This document shows positions 17,518 through 25,338 of a stretch of 47,404 nucleotides of DNA, piece after piece. The stretch comes from an uncultured Sanguibacteroides sp. (lineage in GTDB: Bacteria; Bacteroidota; Bacteroidia; Bacteroidales; Marinifilaceae): contig NZ_UQRQ01000024.1 of the NCBI RefSeq assembly GCF_900543425.1, positions 1-47,404 of the forward strand, given 5' to 3'. Positions within the stretch are counted from its first letter, which is position 1; each line of letters starts with the position of its first letter. A model generated the notes under the pieces. The model was not told the origin of the DNA. It did no database searches and saw nothing but the letters and a program-made list of their open reading frames with translations. The position numbers and the translations under genes were made by a program.

Positions 17518-18590
17518 ACAAATTCATATGTTTTTTTTGTTTTTGTTTGCTGGCATCTTGTGGGGGAATATCGAAGGAGGGGAAAGGACATTTTCGTTCG
17601 TTTACGGATGCTTTGCAGCGTGAGGTTAAAGTCCCGGATACGGTAAGGAGAATTGTTTGTATCCGGGCTTCCGCTATTCGTTTAGTGACTTATGCCGGTG
17701 GAGTACCTTTCATTTGTGGTGTCGAGGAGCAGGAGACCAGGGACAATGAGTTCACGCATCTTTTCGCTCATCCGGAGTTGAGGGGAAAAGCAATTATCGG
17801 CCCCTCCATGGGAGGTGATTCCGAACTGATCATGGGGGTGGAGCCCGATGTGATTTTTATGTCGACTACTACCGTCGGAGATGCAGATGCCTTGCAAAAA
17901 CGTACCGGAATACCCGTGTTTACAATTGAATATGGGGATATGGGGAAAAAACGGGATGTTTTTTATCATTCGCTTCGCTTGATTGGAGAGGTGCTCCGGA
18001 CTGAGAAGCAGGTAGATTCGTTGATTTGTTTCGTGGATCGACAGATAGAAGAACTCCGACAAAGAACAAAGGAGGTCGACAAGTCCAAGAGAGTATATGT
18101 CGGAGCAATTTCATACAAGGGGCAGAAAGGAATTACTTCGACGGATCCTTACTATGCTGCGTTTGACTTCTTAGGTGTTTATAATGTCGCTTCTCAAATT
18201 GATTCGGCTTATGTTTCCCCTATTACCGGAACATATATTGATTGGGAGCAATTGGCGGACTGGGATCCCGAAGTGATATTCCTGGATGTATCGGGCTGGC
18301 CTTTGGTTCAGGAAGATTTTAATAGCCGGAAGGGGATAAACCATTTACTTACGGCATATCGGAACAGACAAATCTATATGTTATGGCCTTATAATAATAG
18401 TCACACCAATTTTGAAGTGATGTTGATTAATGCCTGGTACGTGGGAAAGGTACTTTTCCCTGATCAATTTGAAGATATTTCCATCACCGATAAATCGAAT
18501 GAGATTTTAATCCGTTTCGTGGGACAACCCGTTGATACGGTTTTGCGTAGATACTGGGGAGATTATAAGAATGTATTCGAGGGAGAATGA
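17514..18590 (+). CDS. ABC transporter substrate-binding lipoprotein (FecB/BtuF-like)
   Basis: A 358-residue periplasmic binding protein of the iron-chelate/cobalamin/metal class (helical-backbone type). Residues 1-16 form a lipoprotein signal with lipobox LASC, Cys16 being the lipidation site. The mature part has the two-lobed pattern: DALQREVKVPDTVRRIVCI early, then EPDVIFMSTTTVGD, and LADWDPEVIFLDVSG in the second lobe. His residues in FTHLFAHPEL and NNSHTNFEV are possible ligand contacts. ATGA overlaps with both neighbours indicate strict translational coupling with the receptor and permease. The substrate cannot be read from sequence. Confidence 0.88.
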   Translation: MNKFICFFCFCLLASCGGISKEGKGHFRSFTDALQREVKVPDTVRRIVCIRASAIRLVTYAGGVPFICGVEEQETRDNEFTHLFAHPELRGKAIIGPSMGGDSELIMGVEPDVIFMSTTTVGDADALQKRTGIPVFTIEYGDMGKKRDVFYHSLRLIGEVLRTEKQVDSLICFVDRQIEELRQRTKEVDKSKRVYVGAISYKGQKGITSTDPYYAAFDFLGVYNVASQIDSAYVSPITGTYIDWEQLADWDPEVIFLDVSGWPLVQEDFNSRKGINHLLTAYRNRQIYMLWPYNNSHTNFEVMLINAWYVGKVLFPDQFEDISITDKSNEILIRFVGQPVDTVLRRYWGDYKNVFEGE

Positions 18591-19654
18591 TGAATCCAGA
18601 TGTTTTAATACAATACAAGAGATACCGGAACAGGAATAAGCGATTTATCTTTTTCCTGTTCATTTTGTTGATCCTTATCGGGGGAATATCCATGATTGCC
18701 GGAGCTCACCGGATAGGGTGGGAGGATATTATTGCTTTATTACGGGGAGAAGGGACTGCGCTCAACCGGCAGATTTTGATTCATATCCGTTTACCGAGAA
18801 TCTTAGCGGCTATTATTACCGGAGTTATTCTTTCCATGTCGGGAGCGATCATGCAAATTTTGTTGAGAAATCCTTTAGCATCCCCTTATACTTTGGGAAT
18901 ATCGAATGCCGCAGCTTTCGGGGCTTCTTTCGGCATCGTATTCTTGGGGGCGGGTAGTGAAATTGTCCGTTCTTCGGATTTATTTATGATCAATAATCCT
19001 TATACCATTACCTTTTCGGCTTTTTTGGGAAGTCTTGTGGGATTGGCTATTATTTTGCTTTTGGCGCAGGTGAAACGATCGTCGGTCGAAACGATCATTC
19101 TTTCAGGTGTTATCATTAATTCTTTGTTTGGTGCCGGTATTGCCGTAATGCAATACGTGGCAAACAATGTTCAACTGGCTTCTATTGTTTTTTGGAGCTT
19201 CGGGGATTTGGGAAGAGGGGATTGGTATAAATTGGTTTTTATGATTGTAGCTTTGATTCCGGCTCTTTTTTATTTTTATTTGAAACGGTGGGATTATAAG
19301 GTATTGCGATCCGGGGACGATTATGCCAGGAGTATGGGCGTTCATCCCCAAAGAGTCCGGATTATTGGACTTGTAATCACTTCTTTATGTACGGCTGTCG
19401 CTGTTTCGTTTTTCGGGGTTATTGCTTTTGTGGGGCTTGTTGTTCCTCATATCGTGAGGAAATGTATAGGTAATAATGAGGAGTTCCTGATTACGGGATC
19501 TGCCGTATTCGGGGGGATGTTTTTGTTGCTCTGCGATACGGTAGCCCGTACGGTTATTTCTCCTGTTATTTTGCCGGTGGGGATATTAACCTCGTTCTTG
19601 GGGGTTCCTTTATTTCTATTTCTTTTAATCCGGAGGAGGGTATCATGCGAATAA
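18587..19654 (+). CDS. ABC transporter permease, FecCD/BtuC family
   Basis: A 355-residue polytopic inner-membrane permease of the FecCD/BtuC family, which forms a homodimeric channel for metal chelates or corrinoids. Visible family features are IRLPRILAAIITGVILSMSG, QILLRNPLASPYTLGISNAA and GVIAFVGLVVPHIVRK, plus about ten hydrophobic segments. It starts with ATG-ATG overlapping the binding-protein stop and overlaps the ATPase gene by 10 bp. Together with its neighbours it forms a complete type II ABC importer. Confidence 0.93.
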   Translation: MMNPDVLIQYKRYRNRNKRFIFFLFILLILIGGISMIAGAHRIGWEDIIALLRGEGTALNRQILIHIRLPRILAAIITGVILSMSGAIMQILLRNPLASPYTLGISNAAAFGASFGIVFLGAGSEIVRSSDLFMINNPYTITFSAFLGSLVGLAIILLLAQVKRSSVETIILSGVIINSLFGAGIAVMQYVANNVQLASIVFWSFGDLGRGDWYKLVFMIVALIPALFYFYLKRWDYKVLRSGDDYARSMGVHPQRVRIIGLVITSLCTAVAVSFFGVIAFVGLVVPHIVRKCIGNNEEFLITGSAVFGGMFLLLCDTVARTVISPVILPVGILTSFLGVPLFLFLLIRRRVSCE

Positions 19655-20403
19655 GGACAAAGAATATATCCTTTCATTATAATGGAGTCCAGGCATTGAG
19701 GAATGTGACTTTTGAAATGGATTCGGGAGATATGATTGCTATTATCGGTCAGAATGGATCGGGTAAGAGTACTTTGTTGAAATGCTTGAACCGGATACTG
19801 AAAATAGACGAAGGCGAGATAGAGATCGGAGATCAGTCTTTATCACGGATTTCATCCGGTGAATTGTCCCGGTTCATGGCCTATATTCCTCAATCCGAGG
19901 AGATAACGGTTGGTATAAATGTTTTCGATACGGTGTTGTTAGGGAGAAAACCCTATATCAAGGGGAGTCCGTCTCCCGATGATTTGAAAATAGTTGCCGG
20001 TCTACTTTCCCGGTTGGAATTGGAATCCATTGCTATGAGGACTATGAATACATTGAGCGGAGGACAACAACAGCAGGTATTTATTGCTAGGGCATTGGCT
20101 CAACAACCTTCCATCTTATTGCTGGATGAACCTATTGCCAATCTGGATATTAATCATCAGATGAAAGTGATGAAACTTTTGCAGCAATTATCGACGGAAG
20201 GAATTACCGTTGTTATTACCATTCACGATGTGAATATGGCAGCCCGATTTTGTAATAAAGCCCTGATGCTGAAACAGGGTGCCGTTTTTGCCTTCGGCTC
20301 CAAGTCCGTGTATACGCCGAAAAATATTGAAAATTTATATGATATTCAGGTAGAGGTGTTTCATCATAAGGATTGTATTTGTATTATCCCTCAAAATAGT
20401 TAG
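19645..20403 (+). CDS. ABC transporter ATPase, FepC/BtuD-like
   Basis: A 252-residue ATP-binding subunit of the importer. Walker A is GQNGSGKST, the signature motif is LSGGQQQQVFIARAL, and Walker B is ILLLDEPIANLD, followed by the H-loop in VITIHDVNMAARFC. The sequence is of the FepC/BtuD type that pairs with FecCD permeases. It starts inside the end of the permease gene (10-bp overlap) and is separated by 2 bp from the TrmO-FmdE fusion gene. Confidence 0.94.
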   Translation: MRIRTKNISFHYNGVQALRNVTFEMDSGDMIAIIGQNGSGKSTLLKCLNRILKIDEGEIEIGDQSLSRISSGELSRFMAYIPQSEEITVGINVFDTVLLGRKPYIKGSPSPDDLKIVAGLLSRLELESIAMRTMNTLSGGQQQQVFIARALAQQPSILLLDEPIANLDINHQMKVMKLLQQLSTEGITVVITIHDVNMAARFCNKALMLKQGAVFAFGSKSVYTPKNIENLYDIQVEVFHHKDCICIIPQNS

Positions 20404-20405
20404 TT

Positions 20406-21296
20406 ATGTCAAATTTATTAATGTTTATATTTATGATTGTGTTACAACCTGTTGGTTACGTGCATAACGAATGCACGACAGAGCAAGCTCCGGAACGGAT
20501 AAAGCAGGAATCTTCCGTCATTGAGATTCTTCCGTTATATGAAGAGGGCTTACGGGAAATCGAAACCTGCCGTTACCTGGATATTGTTTTTTATTTTCAT
20601 CAAAATGATACGGTTCATTTGACTGGTAGAATCCGTACGGGGGAGGTAAAGGGTGTTTTTGCAAGTCGTTCTCCTAATCGTCCGAACCATTTGGGGATAA
20701 CGACGGTGAAGCTTATAAGGCGTGAAGGGAATAAATTGTATATAGAGGGAATTGATGCTTTAGACGGATCTCCTGTAGTGGATATCAAGTCTTGTGATAC
20801 TTCTGTTTATGATCAGGAAAATATACATAAGACAATACGGGTTGATTCTCCGCGTATAGATATTGTCCGTCATATTATGAGTAATAATTTGGAAGAATTA
20901 CTTTTGAAATCGGCTCAATTGCACGGGCATATTTGTCCCGGATTGGCACTCGGGGTTATGGGAGCGACAAGGGTTATGCAGGAATTATATGATCAGGAGC
21001 AGGACATCGGTCATTATACGTTGACAGCCGGAATGGAAAATTGTTTGGTAGATGGATTTATGTTTGTTACAGGTTGCACTCCGGGAACACGTCGTTTTAA
21101 AACGGGAGATAAAAATGATTTATGTTTCTATTTAAAGGATGAATCCGGGAAAGGCTGGAAAATAAAACTCAAGGAATCGAATCGGGATTATATGAAAAAA
21201 CATATTCCGGAATCACTTTCTCCCGCGGAGAAAGCTTTTGCTGTTTTTGGTCTCGATTTTAATGAACTTTTTGAAATAGAATCGGTCGACAATTAG
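20406..21296 (+). CDS. TrmO/TsaA-like domain fused to FmdE domain
   Basis: A 296-residue two-domain protein. Residues about 12-130 match the TrmO/TsaA (YaeB, UPF0066) family: VGYVHNE at the start, LDIVFYFHQ, the signature GVFASRSPNRPNHLG (residues 83-97; usual form RSPNRPNPIG) and DALDGSPVVDIK (117-128). Known TrmO members are SAM-dependent methyltransferases acting on tRNA t6A37. Residues about 162-260 match FmdE: HGHICPGLALG (from 173), GMENCLVDG and TGCTPGTRR, with conserved His and Cys that may bind metal. It is the last gene of the TonB/ABC uptake operon. The hydrophobic first 15 residues could be a weak signal or an over-long start; Met6 and Met10 are alternatives. I infer handling of an imported metal complex or metallophore, not tRNA modification. 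Confidence 0.85.
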   Translation: MSNLLMFIFMIVLQPVGYVHNECTTEQAPERIKQESSVIEILPLYEEGLREIETCRYLDIVFYFHQNDTVHLTGRIRTGEVKGVFASRSPNRPNHLGITTVKLIRREGNKLYIEGIDALDGSPVVDIKSCDTSVYDQENIHKTIRVDSPRIDIVRHIMSNNLEELLLKSAQLHGHICPGLALGVMGATRVMQELYDQEQDIGHYTLTAGMENCLVDGFMFVTGCTPGTRRFKTGDKNDLCFYLKDESGKGWKIKLKESNRDYMKKHIPESLSPAEKAFAVFGLDFNELFEIESVDN

Positions 21297-21717
21297 GCAG
21301 ATTCTGCCATTCAGGGATATAATGATTAGGTGATTTCGGATTTTAGATTTAAAGATGGCAAGATCAGAATTGAATCATAAATCGTAAATCAATTTACAAT
21401 CAGGTGATTAATGGATTTTGTGATTCCGTGATTGACGATTGAGGTTTGGAGAAGCGGGGATAAAAACGAAGGGGCATAAATCGTGAATGGCGAGTGTCGT
21501 GTCCGGGTTTCGGAACGGTCACCCGACGGTTTGTCCGAGCGTTGCGAGTCCCGGAGGACAGTGAACGAAAAACGTGTACACGACCGACTGAAACGTCAAA
21601 GTCCCGGAGGGTTTATCCCGGTAATCAAAGGATTTTGTAGTTTAGAGATTGGTTGATTGCCGATTTAAAGATGGCAAAACGTTTATGGCAAAATCACATA
21701 ATTGCTAAAATAAATGT
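21297..21717. repeat. Intergenic region with inverted copy of the GC-core repeat
   Basis: This 421-bp region has no supportable gene. It contains an AT-rich module at 21338-21402 (with AAGATGGCAAGATCAGAATT), a short module with GTGATTCCGTGATTGACGATT, and then a reverse-oriented GC-rich core at about 21448-21621, bounded by GGGGATAA and TTATCCC. A further AT-rich module follows (GATTTAAAGATGGCAAAACG, 21660-21680). The core is clearly related to those at 26513-26685 and 47126-47297. No obvious intrinsic terminator for either flanking convergent gene was found apart from this element. Confidence 0.75.
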
Positions 21718-22779
21718 TTAGAGCCATTTTTTTCTTTTGAAGAAGAAAAGCATGATGATCGTAACAACGATCATGATTCCCCAAAGAACGAAATAGGCAT
21801 AACGGTATCGTAATTCCGGCATATAGTTGAAATTCATTCCGTAAATCCCGGCAATAAAGGTAAGGGGAATAAAGATGGCAGAAAATATGGTTAATACCTT
21901 CATAACATCGTTTACTTTATTGCTGATGGTTGTTTGGTAGAGATTCAGCAGGTCGGAGGTCATTGTGTAGTATATCTCAATGGCTTCCTGTACTTGGACA
22001 ACCAGATCGTCCAAGTCATGTAGGTAGGAGTAAGTACGTTTGTCGATCAGAGAGGAGTCACAGCTGGTAAAACGGGTCATGAGTTCCTTGACGGGACGTA
22101 CGTTTTTCCGAATATAGGAGAGTTCGGTTCTGAAATGATAAATTTCTTCTGCATTCTGGATTTCCGAGGAAAAAAGTCTTTTTTCCTGTTCCTCGATGGC
22201 AGCTCCGAGTTTTTCGACATTAATGATATAGTTGTCTACCAAGGTATCCAATAGAGCATAACAAAGGTAATCCGGACCGAAGTTTCGAATCCGGCTTTGA
22301 GTATCGTATAACCGTTTTTTCACGGCTTTAAAATAGTCGGTTTCCGTCTCTTGTATGGTAAGTAGGTAATGGTCTCCCACGATCATAGAAATTTGTTCCA
22401 TATGTACGGCATGGTCTTCCTCCCCGATATAGAACGATTTAATAATGATATAGAGATGGTCTGTTTCTTCGCTGAAGCGAGGGCGTTGATCCGTGTTCAA
22501 GATATCTTCCAGAATCAAAGGAGAGATGGTGAAAGCTTTCCCCAAATCGGCGATCAATTGAGTATTATGCAGACCGCTGATTCCTATCCACGTCATGTGA
22601 TCGTTAGATATACTCTCTTTGATTTTCTCTATGTTTTCAGGGAAATACTCTTTTAATCCTTCAGGAGTATATTGTAATACCTGAATAGAATTTCGATCCA
22701 TTTTCTGTTTTCCGATAAAAATCAGCGAACCCGGAGCTGCTCCTTGTGCCTTTTTACGATCTTTGAGGAAACGTGCCAT
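21718..22779 (-). CDS. corA: CorA magnesium/cobalt/nickel channel
   Basis: A 353-residue pentameric divalent-cation channel of the CorA family, which mainly imports Mg2+ and can also pass Co2+ and Ni2+. A large soluble N-terminal domain (about 1-290) is followed by two C-terminal membrane helices. The first helix ends in the selectivity motif YGMNF and the loop MPEL; the second runs into a basic tail (FFFKRKKWL). The length is normal. A -7 box lies 28 bp upstream. It stands between a repeat element and a broken Fur-family fragment and does not appear to be in an operon. Confidence 0.94.
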   Translation of the reverse strand: MARFLKDRKKAQGAAPGSLIFIGKQKMDRNSIQVLQYTPEGLKEYFPENIEKIKESISNDHMTWIGISGLHNTQLIADLGKAFTISPLILEDILNTDQRPRFSEETDHLYIIIKSFYIGEEDHAVHMEQISMIVGDHYLLTIQETETDYFKAVKKRLYDTQSRIRNFGPDYLCYALLDTLVDNYIINVEKLGAAIEEQEKRLFSSEIQNAEEIYHFRTELSYIRKNVRPVKELMTRFTSCDSSLIDKRTYSYLHDLDDLVVQVQEAIEIYYTMTSDLLNLYQTTISNKVNDVMKVLTIFSAIFIPLTFIAGIYGMNFNYMPELRYRYAYFVLWGIMIVVTIIMLFFFKRKKWL

Positions 22780-22806
22780 CTCGTTAGAGTTAAGAAGTTA
22801 GTTATG

Positions 22807-22814
22807 CAAAGATA
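22807..22814 (-). promoter_or_regulatory. -7 box for corA
   Basis: On the minus strand TATCTTTG matches TAnnTTTG and lies 27 bp before the corA ATG. It sits just beyond the stop codon of the Fur-like fragment, so corA has its own promoter. No clear TTG -33 element at 19-21 bp was found. Confidence 0.55.
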
Positions 22815-22825
22815 CGTAAAAAACG

Positions 22826-23050
22826 TTAGATAGGGTTCATTGTTTTACCATGCGACTCCGTAAATCTTAATAAACCGGCTTCACAAAATGAATCCATAAT
22901 ACGATAGATAATCGAAACCATAATGTCGGGGTGAGGGAGCTTTATCTTTGCCGTTATTTTGTCAATCGAGTTAAGGCAACGCTCTTGCATCATTTTGTAA
23001 ACGGCTATACGTTGAAATGTTACCTTTCCTGCTGCACTTATCTTTATTTC
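22826..23050 (-). pseudogene. Fur-family regulator fragment (DNA-binding part only)
   Basis: Minus-strand translation from 23050 to the TAA at 22826-22828 gives about 74 residues resembling the winged-helix half of Fur/PerR/Zur proteins: AAGKVTFQRIAVYKMMQE, then KLPHPDIMVSIIYRIMDSFC, then EAGLLRF, matching the family pattern (V/T)TPQRxAV...HPxIS..TVYRxLxxFxEAGL. The usual metal-binding and dimerisation half is missing. No in-frame start precedes the similarity: a TGA lies at 23051-23053, and the first ATG pair is at 22988-22993, inside the domain. I read it as a decayed remnant upstream of corA. A truncated 55-residue product from 22993 is the alternative. Confidence 0.65.
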
Positions 23051-23053
23051 TCA

Positions 23054-23385
23054 ACAATCCTTCCTATAAATTGAATGACAATGATTTGCAATAAATTGTT
23101 GTTTGTTCCAACATGTGGTATTTAGAAGTAAAATAATGAACGTAAGATTATAAAATAAGATCTTGGATTTTATTTATACTGTTTGAAGAATATATTTGTT
23201 TTATATCGTAAGAACAAAGGGGGAAAAAATGTTTAATTGAAACAAGAAACGATTAGAAAAATGACGTGAAAACAGGTCTTGTTTAGATTGTTTTTATTTT
23301 ATTTCTGCTGAAGAACATGTTTTTAAACAAGTTTATAATTGATTGTCAACATTATATCTCACGAGAAAAAAATCCTGATACAAAC
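23054..23385. other. AT-rich gap upstream of the korA promoter
   Basis: These 332 bp hold no open frame with recognisable protein character, no strong hairpin with a T-run, and none of the repeat modules. It is probably the upstream part of the korAB control region, or leftover sequence from the decayed Fur-family gene. Confidence 0.5.
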
Positions 23386-23415
23386 TTGTTTAGATATAAG
23401 TATTGGCTACCTTTA
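23386..23415 (+). promoter_or_regulatory. Promoter for korAB
   Basis: TTG at 23386-23388, a 19-bp spacer, and TACCTTTA at 23408-23415 fit the Bacteroidetes -33/-7 layout (TTTG, about 19-21 bp, TAnnTTTG) with one mismatch in the -7 box. A start about 7 bp downstream would give a leader of about 70 nt before the korA ATG at 23492. Confidence 0.6.
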
Positions 23416-23491
23416 CGCATGTTTTACAACATAAAATGTGGGGTTAAACGCGTATTTTTTAATGTAATAAATAAATATAAGTAACTAAGTC

Positions 23492-25336
23492 ATGGGTGAA
23501 AAGACAAAAGTTATCGAAAAGAGTAATATTGTTATTCGTTTCTCCGGGGACTCGGGAGATGGAATGCAATTAACCGGTCAGCAATTCTCAGATGCTGCCG
23601 CTTTATTTGGAAACGGTGTATCGACGTTTCCTGATTATCCAGCTGAAATTCGCGCTCCGCAAGGAACGGTAGGTGGTGTTTCCGGCTTTCAGGTACATAT
23701 TGGAGATAATCCGGTAAAAACTCCGGGAGATTTTGCCGATGTATTGGTAGCCATGAATCCGGCTGCCTTAAAAGCAAACTTACGTTGGGCTAAAAAAGGC
23801 GCTACGATCATTGTGAATTTGGATACGTTTAACGAAAAGAATATCGAGAAGGCGGGTTATCAGATGAATCCGTTGGAAGATGCTCTGTTACAAGATTATA
23901 ATGTTGTTCCGGTTCGGGTAACTACCCTAACCGAAGAGGCTTTGAAAGATAGCGGCTTGGATCAAAAATCCATCGTGAAATGTAAGAATATGTTTGCGTT
24001 GGGTATGATTTATTGGATGTTTGACCGTTCCGTCGAACATACGGTTGCTTTTATTAATCAAAAGTTCGGGAAAAAACCGGAAATTGCCGCTGCCAATAAA
24101 AAAGTATTGGAAGCCGGATTCAATTATGCCGGAAATGTACATGCATTGGCAACTCATTTTAATGTAGCTCCCGCCGAGATCGAAAAAGGACGTTATCGGA
24201 CCATTACCGGTAATAAGGCAACGGCTTGGGGACTTTTGGCTGCGGCAGAGAAAGCCGGACTTCCGTTATTCTGTGGTTCTTATCCTATTACTCCGGCTAC
24301 TGATATCCTTCAGGAGTTAGCATTAAGAAGGGATCTCGGGGCTAAAACTTATCAGGCAGAGGATGAGATTGCCGGTATTTGTACGTCAATCGGGGCGAGT
24401 TACGTGGGGAATTTTGCCGTGACGACGACCTCCGGTCCCGGTCTGGCCTTGAAGAGTGAAGCTGCCGGTTTGGCCGTGATGGCTGAATTGCCTTTGGTTA
24501 TTGTCGATGTACAGCGGGGAGGTCCATCTACAGGTCTTCCCACGAAAACCGAACAATCCGATTTATTGCAAGCTCTTTACGGAAGAAACGGGGAGTGTCC
24601 TATGCCTGTCGTGGCTGCCAGTACACCGGGAAATTGTTTCGATTTTGCTTTTATGGCAGGTAAAATTGCCATTGAACATATGACTCCTGTCATCCTGTTA
24701 ACGGACGGTTATTTGGGAAATGGCGCTCAGCCTTGGAGAATTCCGGACTTGAACGCGTATCCTTCAATTACTCCGAGACGGGCCAAGGAGGGAGATGATT
24801 ATAAGCCATATGCGCGTGATCCGGAAACTTTGGCCAGAACATGGGCTGTTCCGGGAACAAAAGGATTAGAACACCGTATCGGTGGTTTGGAAAAAGTAAA
24901 TATAACCGGAGAGATTAGTTACGTGCCGGAGAACCATCAGGTGATGACGGATTTACGTGCTGCAAAAGTAGCTAAGATTGCCGATTATATTCCTGATCAG
25001 GAGATTGTTGGAAACCAAAACGGTGGTGAATTGTTGATTGTCGGTTGGGGGGGAACATACGGACATCTTTTATCTACGGTTAACGAGTTGAGAAAAGAGG
25101 GTAAGGATGTTAGTTTGGCTCACTTCAATTACATCAATCCGCTTCCGAAAAATACGGAAGAGGTATTGTCCAAGTTTAAGAAAATATTGGTTTGTGAATT
25201 GAACTTGGGGCAGTTTGCACAATATTTACGGGGTAAATATCCTCACTTTACTTATTATCAATATAATAAAGTTGCCGGATTACCCTTTACGGTGACAGAG
25301 TTAAAAGAAAAAGTATTTGAATTATTATCGAAATAA
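23492..25336 (+). CDS. korA: 2-oxoglutarate (2-oxoacid):ferredoxin oxidoreductase, fused gamma-alpha subunit
   Basis: The fused gamma-alpha subunit of a 2-oxoacid:ferredoxin oxidoreductase, which oxidatively decarboxylates a 2-oxoacid (most likely 2-oxoglutarate) to the acyl-CoA while reducing ferredoxin, or runs in reverse in the reductive TCA branch. Residues 1-190 form the gamma domain (FSGDSGDGMQLTGQQ). The pyrimidine-binding alpha domain begins near GSYPITPATDILQELA and includes TTTSGPGLALKSEA and VQRGGPSTGLPTKTEQSD. The C-terminal transketolase-like domain is present. The 614-residue length is typical for fused KorA. korB follows after 2 bp. Reduced ferredoxin made here could feed the hydrogenase. 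Confidence 0.95.
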   Translation: MGEKTKVIEKSNIVIRFSGDSGDGMQLTGQQFSDAAALFGNGVSTFPDYPAEIRAPQGTVGGVSGFQVHIGDNPVKTPGDFADVLVAMNPAALKANLRWAKKGATIIVNLDTFNEKNIEKAGYQMNPLEDALLQDYNVVPVRVTTLTEEALKDSGLDQKSIVKCKNMFALGMIYWMFDRSVEHTVAFINQKFGKKPEIAAANKKVLEAGFNYAGNVHALATHFNVAPAEIEKGRYRTITGNKATAWGLLAAAEKAGLPLFCGSYPITPATDILQELALRRDLGAKTYQAEDEIAGICTSIGASYVGNFAVTTTSGPGLALKSEAAGLAVMAELPLVIVDVQRGGPSTGLPTKTEQSDLLQALYGRNGECPMPVVAASTPGNCFDFAFMAGKIAIEHMTPVILLTDGYLGNGAQPWRIPDLNAYPSITPRRAKEGDDYKPYARDPETLARTWAVPGTKGLEHRIGGLEKVNITGEISYVPENHQVMTDLRAAKVAKIADYIPDQEIVGNQNGGELLIVGWGGTYGHLLSTVNELRKEGKDVSLAHFNYINPLPKNTEEVLSKFKKILVCELNLGQFAQYLRGKYPHFTYYQYNKVAGLPFTVTELKEKVFELLSK

Positions 25337-25338
25337 TC

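Noticed and set aside
20406..20450. Classical signal peptide on the TrmO-FmdE protein
   Set aside because: The hydrophobic start is short and runs straight into the first TrmO strand (LQPVGYVHNE), with no positive residue before it and no clear cleavage site. A cytoplasmic protein with an over-long start is as likely, so I did not call export.
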